Below, piece by piece: positions 7,798 through 16,800 of a stretch of 56,657 bases of DNA. The translations under genes and the position numbers were made by a program. The stretch is from Bacteroides mediterraneensis. GTDB lineage: Bacteria > Bacteroidota > Bacteroidia > Bacteroidales > Bacteroidaceae. The stretch's first letter is position 1. Each line of letters begins with the position of its first letter. A model generated the notes under the pieces. That model saw only the letters and a list, made by a program, of their open reading frames with translations, did no database searches and was not told where the DNA came from. Location: NCBI RefSeq assembly GCF_016900355.1, contig NZ_JACJKA010000024.1, forward strand, positions 1-56,657, given 5' to 3'.

Positions 7798-10545
7798 TTA
7801 AAAATTAAGACTTAAACTAACGATATAGGTTCTTGATAGCGGATAGGTTCGCTTGTCATCCACCCCAAAGGTACCGTCAACCAACGTAGAATTGATGAGT
7901 GGAGTCAACCCCGAATAACCAGAAATCGTACCCAGGTTGTTGACGGTCAACGCCAGTCGTGCTCCATGCAGGAAACGCTGTTTGCGGAGCGGAATATTCC
8001 ATCCCACGGTCAGATAATCAAAGTTCACATAGTCGCCATTCTCCAGCCAATAATCCGTTGCCGTCAGGTCACGGATATTCTGTGCCGGAGCCTCCGACAA
8101 GACATTGTAGTCCGGCAGACTGTTCATATTCATATACGTCAGGGCTGTTCCGTTGTATATTTTATGTCCGAATGCCCCATTTATCTGTAACGACACATCA
8201 AAACGCTTGTAACGGAAACTGATGTTCGACCCCAACAAGGTCTTCGGCGTGGCCTGTCCCGCCACATACCGGTCTTCTCCATCTTCCAGGTTCACTCCGC
8301 CCCCGTTCAAGTCGGCAATCTGGTAAGTATATCCTCCATTTCCATCCGATACGAGCCCTTCACAATGTGGCAGATAGAATACGCCCAGCGGCTGTCCCAC
8401 AATCTGATAGACAATATTATTATAACCACCATGTAATCCTGCTCCATTCAAGCCAGCCAATGCCGTATATTGTGCCGCACTGATATGTTCTCCTTCATAC
8501 ATTCCGCTCAGCGACAACAGTTTGTTTCGTTGGAAAGTTACATTCGCATTGATATTCAATTCCATATCCTTCGTCCGCAAAGGAGTGAGTCCGATGGAAA
8601 GTTCCGTACCACTGTTCCGCATGGAGCCCAAGTTGGCCAACAGCTTGTTATAGGCAAACGGCGGCACACTCACGTCGTATTGATAGAGCATATCCCTTGT
8701 TTTAGAGCGATAATAGTTCACCGACAACAAAATACGGTTACCATAAAAAGCCATATCCACCCCTGCATTGAAAGTAGATTTCACCTCCCATTTTAGGTTG
8801 GGATTGAGGTTCTTCAAGCTTTCATAGGTCACTACGGGAGAATTGCCCACTGGTGCCACTCCGTTCGGCCGTACCAGCGCCATGGTGGTATATGAATCAA
8901 TTCCTCCCTGATTACCTGCCAATCCGTAGCCGGCCCTCAGTTTCAAGTTGTCAATCCATCGAAAACACCTCATAAACCTTTCCTGTGTCACATTCCAGGC
9001 CGCAGAAACCGAAGGGAATACACCCCATTTATGCTTCCGTCCAAACTTGGAAGAAGCATCCGTACGTAAATTCGCCGTCAACACGTAACGGTCGTTGTAC
9101 GTATAGTTCACACGCCCCAAGAAAGATACCAGATGCGGCTCCTCGTAATACGATCCTGTCCCCTCCCAAGGTCGAAGCGCTCCTGCCTGCAGACTATGGT
9201 ACCCTAATTCATTTGATGAAAAACCAGTCGTCGTAGTATAGAACCCTTGAAAACGGTCTTTTTCCACCTCTCCCAGTGCCAACACATCCAGGAAATGGGT
9301 TCCCAACCGCTTCTGGTAAGTCAACATTGCATTGCCCAACATAGCCTCTCCCTTTCGGCTTCCCCGGTAAGCTTGCCCGTTACCCCATACTGTGGTGGGA
9401 AGAAACTGCGCATTCTCCATCGTACTATACGTGTACGAACCGAAGAGCACCAGCTTCAAGTCTTTCAACAGATGAAATGTCAGGCGGGCATGGGCACTGA
9501 AATACGAAGTCTCCTCCCGATTGTCCACATCCATCCATGCCAGCGGATTCGTTATCTGACTGGCAGTAGTAATCTGATTCCATCCCCCCGTAGCCGGATT
9601 CGGAAAGTCCGGGAACGTCGGATTAAATGCCGCTGCCGAATAGAATGTTTTCTGCAAGTCGAACAACGTGCGGTCACGTTTCATGGAGCCAAACAGTCCT
9701 AATTCACAATCAATCAGCCCATCGAGCATCTTCTGCGACATATTCATATTGGCAGTAAACAGTTTCATTCCCTCATGCTGAATCACTCCCTCGCGATTCT
9801 GAAAGCCCAGTGACACACGGTAATTGGAAGCATCCCCGCCCCCGTAAAACGCAATATTATGATTCTGCTGCAAGCCCGTCTGCTCAATGGTTTTCTGGAA
9901 ATCCGTATCATAGCCCTTATCGAGAATACTCCAACCGCGTTCCGCAGCCAGACGACGATATTCCGTCCCCGACAGCATATTTAATCTACGATAGGCATAC
10001 GACACGCCAAAACTGCCGTTGTAATTGACTCGTGTCTTGCCTGCCCGTCCTTTTTTGGTGACAATATTGATAACGCCGGATGCCCCACGCGAACCGTACT
10101 GGGCCGTTTCAGATGCATCCTTCAATATAGTAAAAGATTCAATGTCGGTAGGATACACCGAAGCCAGCATGGTCAAGTCACCCAGCACCCCATCCACAAT
10201 AATCAACGGATCATTCCCACTGGTCAATGAGGTAGTTCCCCGTAACCGCACAGACTCCAGCGCCGCCATCCCATTGTTACTCTTCAAAATGGTAAGTCCA
10301 GACACACGGCCCTGAATTGCCTCCAGCGGATTGGTAATGAGTTCCCGATTCATCTGTTTTTCCGTAATCTGTTCCACTGAACCCGATATATTCTTCAAAA
10401 TTCCACGGGCATAACCGATGGTATAAATGGAATCAGGGGGCAACTCACTTTCATTCTGTGCCTGAGCCTGAAGAGAGACTCCCCCCAGACATCCCCAAAA
10501 CAGCATGCGACAAAAAGCACGGAAAACCGGCTGCATCTCATTCAT
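7798..10545 (-). CDS. SusC/RagA-like TonB-dependent outer-membrane transporter
   Basis: This is the outer-membrane channel of the SusC/SusD pair, powered by TonB-ExbBD. I place the start at 10545 (MNEMQPVF, 915 aa), just ahead of a signal peptide ending near LQAQAQ. An upstream in-frame start at 10599 would put 18 non-signal residues first. The mature protein goes almost at once into the plug domain (SGSV-like motif, then P-L-E-A-I-Q-G-R-V-S-G near residue 75), then a 22-strand beta-barrel ending in aromatic residues (VSLSLNF). It lacks the N-terminal carboxypeptidase-regulatory-like extension found in most SusC proteins. It is close in length to the family otherwise. The leader contains a terminator-like hairpin. 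Confidence 0.93.
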   Translation of the reverse strand: MNEMQPVFRAFCRMLFWGCLGGVSLQAQAQNESELPPDSIYTIGYARGILKNISGSVEQITEKQMNRELITNPLEAIQGRVSGLTILKSNNGMAALESVRLRGTTSLTSGNDPLIIVDGVLGDLTMLASVYPTDIESFTILKDASETAQYGSRGASGVINIVTKKGRAGKTRVNYNGSFGVSYAYRRLNMLSGTEYRRLAAERGWSILDKGYDTDFQKTIEQTGLQQNHNIAFYGGGDASNYRVSLGFQNREGVIQHEGMKLFTANMNMSQKMLDGLIDCELGLFGSMKRDRTLFDLQKTFYSAAAFNPTFPDFPNPATGGWNQITTASQITNPLAWMDVDNREETSYFSAHARLTFHLLKDLKLVLFGSYTYSTMENAQFLPTTVWGNGQAYRGSRKGEAMLGNAMLTYQKRLGTHFLDVLALGEVEKDRFQGFYTTTTGFSSNELGYHSLQAGALRPWEGTGSYYEEPHLVSFLGRVNYTYNDRYVLTANLRTDASSKFGRKHKWGVFPSVSAAWNVTQERFMRCFRWIDNLKLRAGYGLAGNQGGIDSYTTMALVRPNGVAPVGNSPVVTYESLKNLNPNLKWEVKSTFNAGVDMAFYGNRILLSVNYYRSKTRDMLYQYDVSVPPFAYNKLLANLGSMRNSGTELSIGLTPLRTKDMELNINANVTFQRNKLLSLSGMYEGEHISAAQYTALAGLNGAGLHGGYNNIVYQIVGQPLGVFYLPHCEGLVSDGNGGYTYQIADLNGGGVNLEDGEDRYVAGQATPKTLLGSNISFRYKRFDVSLQINGAFGHKIYNGTALTYMNMNSLPDYNVLSEAPAQNIRDLTATDYWLENGDYVNFDYLTVGWNIPLRKQRFLHGARLALTVNNLGTISGYSGLTPLINSTLVDGTFGVDDKRTYPLSRTYIVSLSLNF

Positions 10546-10572
10546 AGAAAATTCATTTAAGGTTAAAAGGTC

Positions 10573-10608
10573 AAAAAAGGGCGTGAAGATGCTAAGCATC
10601 TCCCGCCC
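10573..10608 (-). terminator. Hairpin with T-run between the C1 peptidase gene and susC-like gene
   Basis: On the minus strand a stem of GGGCG..AGATG with CATCT..CGCCC (10579-10608, small internal loop) is followed by six T (plus-strand A at 10573-10578). It lies 80 bp past the peptidase stop and only about 30 bp before the SusC ATG. It could end the nhaC-peptidase transcript. If susC starts from the promoter at 10627-10658, the hairpin instead lies inside the susC leader and could attenuate it. Confidence 0.7.
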
Positions 10609-10626
10609 TCTCTATCTTGTCTTTTA

Positions 10627-10658
10627 CAAAGAAAAGAAATTTTCGATGATAAAACAAA
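10627..10658 (-). promoter_or_regulatory. Candidate promoter of the susC/susD-like pair
   Basis: On the minus strand TTTG (10655-10658), a 20-bp spacer and TTTCTTTG (10627-10634) match TTTG-N20-TAnnTTTG with one mismatch in the -7 box. The predicted start site is about 10622, which would place the T-tailed hairpin at 10573-10608 in the 5' leader. Confidence 0.45.
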
Positions 10659-10688
10659 TCTGCGGACCGATTATTCCCTGCTTGCTGA

Positions 10689-12083
10689 TTATTTTTCTTC
10701 TGCGAACATCGGATCCCATGCCGGAAGCTGTATCGGCTTCTGCTTGAAAATGTCGAGCACCTTCTTCGGCACGTACTTCGTTTCCAACACCAGACGGAAC
10801 ATGTATTCGTTAAACCATTCGTCGGTCATAATCAGATGGCCCTGATAGCCGGCAGAAGGTCCCCAGCTGTTTTCCACCATCCATTTCTTCGGCTTTCCAT
10901 TTTCGTCCAGATCCACGGCCATCAGTGTCATGGCATGAGCCGACATACTTGAGAAAGTCTGAATACGCTGTTTTTTGTCCATGCCGAAAGTGGTTCCTAG
11001 CAAAGAACCAAAATCATAGTTGCGAACATCCAACAGTCCACGTTTGCTGTCCATCTGAGTCACATCGCTGGAGAAGTACATCCGGGTGCTGTCTTTCAGT
11101 GAAGCAATCGCCATCTCCTTGATATCCTCCACTGGAAGGTTTACGTACGTCCAGTTCTTTCCGTCGTAGCAGTGACGGTCGTAAGCAATTTCGTAACATT
11201 TATAATATTCACGCGAAGGATCGTTCATCACCATCACATAGTTGGTCAGCAGGTTCTTGTCTCCATATTTCTCCATGAACGACATCGGTGTGTGATGCTC
11301 TGTCTCCACCACGTTTCCTTTGCTGTCCTTACGCACATAATCGAATGAAGTAGGCGGTACTCCAAGAGTCAGCACCAGCATCCGATACACCGTACCCAGC
11401 ATCTCTTCCTTCCGTTTTTCAATCGTAGCCATCTTTTCACCCTTCGCTGACATATCTCTCAACTCCAGTCCGAACTCCTTCAGTTTCAGCCCGATCAAAG
11501 ATGACATAGACGAAGTATGGTCACTGCTGTAAGTTTCCGGCATAGCCTCTTTGGGTACCAGCCCGTATTTCGTAACGATATCGGCTACCCCTGTAAAGGT
11601 ACCTCCGTCGCTCAGCGGATGCTTGAACAGCCATTCTACCGTCTGGTCACTCATCGGCTTTCCAGCCGTTTCAATCACTCCTTGCAGGAACAGGTTAGAT
11701 TTTTCCAACTGGTCCCAGAAAAAACAATATACTTGTGAAAATTCCAATCCCGGCAAATCATATTTGGCAATAGCTTTGGCGCGCATCACGTTCAACCCGG
11801 TAAACAACCAGCAACGTCCCGATGATTGTTGGTCTGCAATTCCTTTTGATTCCACCTTAATGGAAAAATCTGTATTCACTGCCTGCTGGTTCTCTTGGTT
11901 CAGTGCCAGCTGCTTGATGCTGGTACCGCCCATGGCATTACGCAAAGCCTTGTCGGCAGCCGTGTTTTGATAACTGCGCTGAATATTTTTCAGCATTTCC
12001 GGAGAGATTCCTCCGTTCTGTGCCTGCATTGTCAGCCCGAAAGCCAGCAGGCAAGCAGCCAATGTAATGTGTTTCTGTTTCAT
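10689..12083 (-). CDS. Secreted C1B cysteine aminopeptidase (bleomycin hydrolase/PepC family)
   Basis: This is a papain-fold cysteine peptidase of the bleomycin hydrolase/aminopeptidase C type. The 464-aa protein keeps the catalytic set Gln86 and Cys91 (Q-S-S-G-R-C-W), His383 (S-A-H-A-M) and Asn405 (V-E-N-S-W-G). Unlike cytoplasmic PepC of Firmicutes it begins with a signal peptide (about residues 1-22, ending MQAQ), so it should act in the periplasm or outside the cell. It follows nhaC by 22 bp and is probably co-transcribed with it. It may trim peptides, which would suit a peptide-importing SusC/SusD neighbour, but that link is inference. Confidence 0.9.
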   Translation of the reverse strand: MKQKHITLAACLLAFGLTMQAQNGGISPEMLKNIQRSYQNTAADKALRNAMGGTSIKQLALNQENQQAVNTDFSIKVESKGIADQQSSGRCWLFTGLNVMRAKAIAKYDLPGLEFSQVYCFFWDQLEKSNLFLQGVIETAGKPMSDQTVEWLFKHPLSDGGTFTGVADIVTKYGLVPKEAMPETYSSDHTSSMSSLIGLKLKEFGLELRDMSAKGEKMATIEKRKEEMLGTVYRMLVLTLGVPPTSFDYVRKDSKGNVVETEHHTPMSFMEKYGDKNLLTNYVMVMNDPSREYYKCYEIAYDRHCYDGKNWTYVNLPVEDIKEMAIASLKDSTRMYFSSDVTQMDSKRGLLDVRNYDFGSLLGTTFGMDKKQRIQTFSSMSAHAMTLMAVDLDENGKPKKWMVENSWGPSAGYQGHLIMTDEWFNEYMFRLVLETKYVPKKVLDIFKQKPIQLPAWDPMFAEEK

Positions 12084-12105
12084 GTTTTTATGGTTTTAAT
12101 GAAAA

Positions 12106-13557
12106 CTACTCCTTATTCTTTTTTAACGGGCGTACAATCTTATAGCCAATGCAGGCCACGATAATACTCATCAGCGGACTCACGTAGTTGAAGAAACAAT
12201 ATGGCAAGTACACCAAAGTCGGCACACTCAATATCGTGGCCTGCGTCATGCCGCAGGTGTTCCACGGTATCAGCGGACTGGTCACAGTCACGGCATCTTC
12301 CGTAGTACGGCTCAATAGTCTTGACTCATATCCGTTCTTCTTGTAAATATCCTTAAACATATTTCCAGTGAGAATAATCGAAATATACTGGTCGGCTGTA
12401 GCCAGATTTAAAAACAGACCGGATGCCACAGTAGCCGTCACCGTTCCTGCCAACTTATGGGTCAGGTGTACAAACATACGCGTAATACTGCCCAGCATAC
12501 CGCAAGCTGTCATCGCACCGCCCAGACACATGGCACAAAGAATCAGCCATACCGTATCCATCATGCCTCCCATTCCCCGGGTGGCAATCAGTTCCGTCAG
12601 TTCCGGACTGGAAGCAGGTACGGAAGTACTGCTCGACAGGGTGATTAACACTCCTTTATACAATGCTTCGGCATTACTCATCCCTTCACCGGCCACTTCC
12701 CGCAAAATATCTGCCTGAAACAACAGCATACACACCACCGCCAAGGCCGTCGACACGAACAGCGTGATGATAGACGAAACTTTCCGGGCAATCAGGATTC
12801 CCGTCACCACCGGAACCAGCAACACCCAAAGCGTAATATGGAAGCGTTCAGCCAAACCGTGAGTGAACATAGCCATCTGCGAACTATCCGTTACTTCATG
12901 CGAAAATCCAGCCACCGTAAAAATGACCAGCGCAATTAAAATGGACGGTACCGTAGTATACATCATATAACGGATATGGGTAAACAGCGGTGTGTCCGTG
13001 ACGGAAGAGGCTAAAATGGTCGTATCCGACAGCGGAGACACCTTGTCACCGAAATAGGCTCCCGACACAATGGCTCCGGCAATCCAGCCTTCGTCAAACC
13101 CCTGTGCCTTCCCGATACCCATCAAAGCAATGCCGATAGTGGCAATGGTCGTCCACGAACTGCCCGTCATGACCGATACCACTGCACAAATCGCACAGCA
13201 AGACACCAGGAAGAATTTCGGATGAATAATCTGTACCCCATAGTATATCAGTGTAGGCACCACACCTCCCAACATCCAAGCAGCTGAAAGCGCACCGATA
13301 ATCAGCAAAATAATCAATGCCGTACTGACTCCTGTAATGTTGTTCACGATAGCATGTTCAATGTCTTTCCAGCTCACTCCATACCAACCCATCCCGATAA
13401 CCGCACACAAGGCTGTAGTCAACAACAAACAAACCTGGCTGCCTCCGCCCAGTGCATCAGCTCCCAGCAGGCGAATCGTAAAGAAAAGTAGCACTACCAA
13501 GACCAGCACCGGCAACAACGAGACCAGTGGAGAAGGAATTTTCAGTTTCTGTGTCAT
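12106..13557 (-). CDS. nhaC: Na+/H+ antiporter, NhaC family
   Basis: This is an inner-membrane antiporter of the NhaC/ion transporter superfamily. The protein has about 11-12 hydrophobic helices and family motifs such as the region around SGAYFGDKVSPLSDTT (about residue 165), typical of NhaC. I take the ATG at 13557 (MTQKLKIP, 483 aa). The in-frame TTG at 13566 lies only a few bases from the predicted transcription start. It probably exchanges Na+ for H+; some relatives exchange malate/H+ for Na+/lactate, which cannot be excluded. Function fits the Na+-NQR-based energetics of this cell. Confidence 0.88.
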   Translation of the reverse strand: MTQKLKIPSPLVSLLPVLVLVVLLFFTIRLLGADALGGGSQVCLLLTTALCAVIGMGWYGVSWKDIEHAIVNNITGVSTALIILLIIGALSAAWMLGGVVPTLIYYGVQIIHPKFFLVSCCAICAVVSVMTGSSWTTIATIGIALMGIGKAQGFDEGWIAGAIVSGAYFGDKVSPLSDTTILASSVTDTPLFTHIRYMMYTTVPSILIALVIFTVAGFSHEVTDSSQMAMFTHGLAERFHITLWVLLVPVVTGILIARKVSSIITLFVSTALAVVCMLLFQADILREVAGEGMSNAEALYKGVLITLSSSTSVPASSPELTELIATRGMGGMMDTVWLILCAMCLGGAMTACGMLGSITRMFVHLTHKLAGTVTATVASGLFLNLATADQYISIILTGNMFKDIYKKNGYESRLLSRTTEDAVTVTSPLIPWNTCGMTQATILSVPTLVYLPYCFFNYVSPLMSIIVACIGYKIVRPLKKNKE

Positions 13558-13573
13558 TTTTGTCAATCTAAGT

Positions 13574-13605
13574 CAAATATATCTTACACTTTAATACGGC
13601 ACAAA
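13574..13605 (-). promoter_or_regulatory. Promoter of nhaC
   Basis: On the minus strand TTTG (13602-13605), a 20-bp spacer and TATATTTG (13574-13581) match the Bacteroides consensus exactly. The predicted start site is about 13569. That leaves a leader of only about 12 nt before the ATG at 13557. Confidence 0.75.
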
Positions 13606-13779
13606 TTTCCGAATATTTTTTCAAATAACCGCATAAATTCTACTTTTATTTACATATTCAGGATATAAAACGCATAAAAATAGAAAAACTATACCGAAAT
13701 CCATATAGAAACCCCACTTCCTAAAACTTAAAAACTGCTAATCCACTTACAGCACACCATTTTCTTCGCCAGTTATTTG

Positions 13780-13787
13780 TACTTTTG
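13780..13787 (+). promoter_or_regulatory. Candidate -7 element for tamB-aguA-aguB
   Basis: TACTTTTG matches TAnnTTTG and lies 23 bp before the tamB ATG. No clear TTTG -33 element is seen at 19-21 bp spacing. The 200 bp between this and the nhaC promoter is AT-rich, and I see no other structure in it. Confidence 0.55.
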
Positions 13788-13810
13788 TGTATTCATTGCA
13801 TTAATTAAGA

Positions 13811-16800
13811 ATGAGCAAAGCCACGCGCATAAAACAAATCATACGTATCACGGTCATTTCCGTACTGACACTCTATTTCGGCCTGATTGCCCTGATCAGC
13901 CTCCCGACCGTACAGCACCGCATCAGTACGTATGCTGCCCGTGAACTCTCCCGGCTCACCCAGTCGGAAGTCCGTATCGGTAATGTAGATTTAGGCTTGC
14001 TCAACCGTGTGGTTATCCAGAACGTACAGATAAAAGACCGGCAAGGAAAAGACATGTTAGGCATTTCCCGCTTCTCTGTCAAACTGGATATTCCGGCCCT
14101 CTTTCAAAAGAAGATACGCATCCATAGTATACAACTTTTCGGTTTGGATGCCCGTCTGCGCCGAACCACTCCCGACGCTCCGCTCAACTGCCAGTTCCTG
14201 ATTGACACGTTTGCCTCAAAAGATACGACAAAGAAAGAAAACAACCTCGACCTGCGCATCAACTCCATACTGATACGCCGAGGCCAAGTGCACTACGATG
14301 TATTGTCGGAACCTGTTACTCCCCGGAAATTCAATTTCCATCACATAGGTATCCGCGAATTGTCAGCCACTATTTCTCTTAAGACCTTCCAGAAAGATTC
14401 GCTCAACGCGCAGATTCGCCGTATGAGCTTCAACGAGCAGAGTGGATTCCGACTAAAAAGATTCATGCTGAAGGCTACTGCCAATCCGAAAGGCATTTAC
14501 CTGCATGAGCTCACCTTGAACTTGCCTTCCACCAGCCTTTGCATCGACACCCTTTCAGCCAGCGGCGACGTGACCTCTCCCCATTTCCTTTCCGAGGAAG
14601 AAACCACCTACCTGGGACGCTTGCACGCATCCATCACTCCCGCTGACCTCTCCGCATTCGTCCCTGCCTTGGAACATTTTCAAGACTCTCTCCACATGGA
14701 CCTGGATTTTCATGGAAGAGGACAGCAACTCCGGTGTACCCGTTTCTACCTGAGCAGCCCACAGAAAGAGTTGGAATTACATGCTGAAGGAATGATTGAC
14801 CACAGTTCTCCTTCCATGCCCCCATATTTCTTTGGCAAAATCACCCAAGCCGATATCAGTGAAAAAGCATTTCCCTGGTTGTTCCATAATCTGAAAGGCA
14901 ACTCCATAGCGGTTCCCGACCTTATCCAGCGGCTGGGCTTCCTCAGCTTTCAGGGAGATGTATCGGGATATCCGTCCCAGATAACCGCACATGGCACCCT
15001 TCAAAGCCGACCGGGGTTGCTTAATGCCAACATGACCATGCACACGGACACACTGACCCAACAGAGAACTTACTCCGGAAAGGTGTCTTCCACCGATTTC
15101 GAACTGGGGAAACTGCTGGCCAAAGATGAAATCGGGAAAACGTCGTTCGACCTCGAGCTCAACGGCCTGCAATACCGCAATCATCAGCCGGAATCGCATG
15201 TCAAGGGAGTCATCTCTTCACTGGTATACAATCATTATGAATACCAGCACATCACCCTAAACGGTGATTATAAACCGGGAGGCTTCAACGGACACCTGGG
15301 TCTTGACGACGAGAACGGACAAATCACCATCGACGGAAGTTTCGTCACCCGTCAGGCAGTACCCGACTTTAACCTGCGGATGAAAGTGCGCAATTTCCGC
15401 CCTCACAAACTGCATCTCACAAAAGAATATAAAGATACAGATGTGGCGCTGAACCTGACCGCCGACTTTTCCGGGCATTCCATCGACGATATCCAGGGAA
15501 AAATCAACCTCGACAGTCTCTCCGTCCGCTCAGCTGACCCGTCACAAGACTATTTTCTCCCCCGTTTCCAGATTCATGCCACTCAGCTGTCCTCGAACAG
15601 TGGAGGAAAAGAAATACGCATCGACTCTCCCTTCCTCACGGGAGTCGTGCAAGGAGAATATGCCTATCATACATTATTAAAAAGTATCGAAAGAGTTATC
15701 CAAAAGCATATTCCCTCTCTTTTCCCGGCCGAGAAGAAAACCCCGAAGAAAAAAACTCAGGAGCTGAACAACCGTTTCCGCTTCCAGTTCCGCATGGAGA
15801 ATAGCGAATTCCTGGCCAAAGTGATGCACATTCCTTTTGAACTGCAGATGCCAGCCACCTTGTCCGGCTATCTCAATGACAGCCTCTCACAAATGCGAAT
15901 CAACGGATCCTTGCCTCAGTTCACTTACAATGGGAAGTACTACGAATCGGGTACCCTCCTCTGCGAAACTCATGCCGACGAGCTCCAATGCCAGCTCCGT
16001 GCCGGCACCCTGATGAAAAAAGGAGCCATGTTCAACTTGTCTTTCCTCACACGTGCCAAAAATGACAAGTTGCATACCACCCTCTACTGGGGCAACAACA
16101 CCTCCCAGACTTACAGTGGAAAAGTGGATGCCATCGCCTCTTTCCATCAGGACAACCTGCGCAAGACACTGCACACCCATGTGGATATCCAGCCCAGCCA
16201 GATTATTCTGAACGATACGGTCTGGCGTATCCATCCGGCCATTGTCGACATTGCCAAAGACAGCATCGAGATACACAATTTCCTCTTCGAGCATCGTGAC
16301 CAGTACCTGAAAATCAATGGACGGTTAGGAAAGACAGAAGCCGACTCCTGTCTGGTGGACTTGAAGAACATCAACCTGCTCTACATTATGGACATGATTC
16401 AGTTCCATGCCGTACGTTTCGATGGAGGAATCACCGGAAAAGCCCGCCTGCTCCATGTACTCAAAGACCCCGTCATGGAAGCCCGTCTCGATGTAAAAGA
16501 CTTTTCTCTGAACCAAGCCCTGTTGGGACGTGGCGACATTCTTGCCTCATGGGACCAGGAGTTGGGCGGCGTGCGCCTGAACGCCGACATTCGGCGCGAC
16601 AGCACCTGTACGACCGGAGTGACAGGCTACGTATCCCCCAAACTGAAAGGACTCGACCTCCACATTCAGGCAGGAGGAACGCCGCTGTCCTTCCTGCAGC
16701 CGTTTGTGGAGAATATCTTCACCAATGTGCAAGGAGAAGCGTACGGCGACGTTCACCTGTTCGGACCTTTCGCGGAACTTGACTTGGAGGGAAATGTCAG

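Noticed and set aside
6156..10545. Polysaccharide utilisation locus
   Set aside because: There is a SusC/SusD pair but no carbohydrate-active enzyme or regulator next to it. The GH28-like gene is over 40 kb away.
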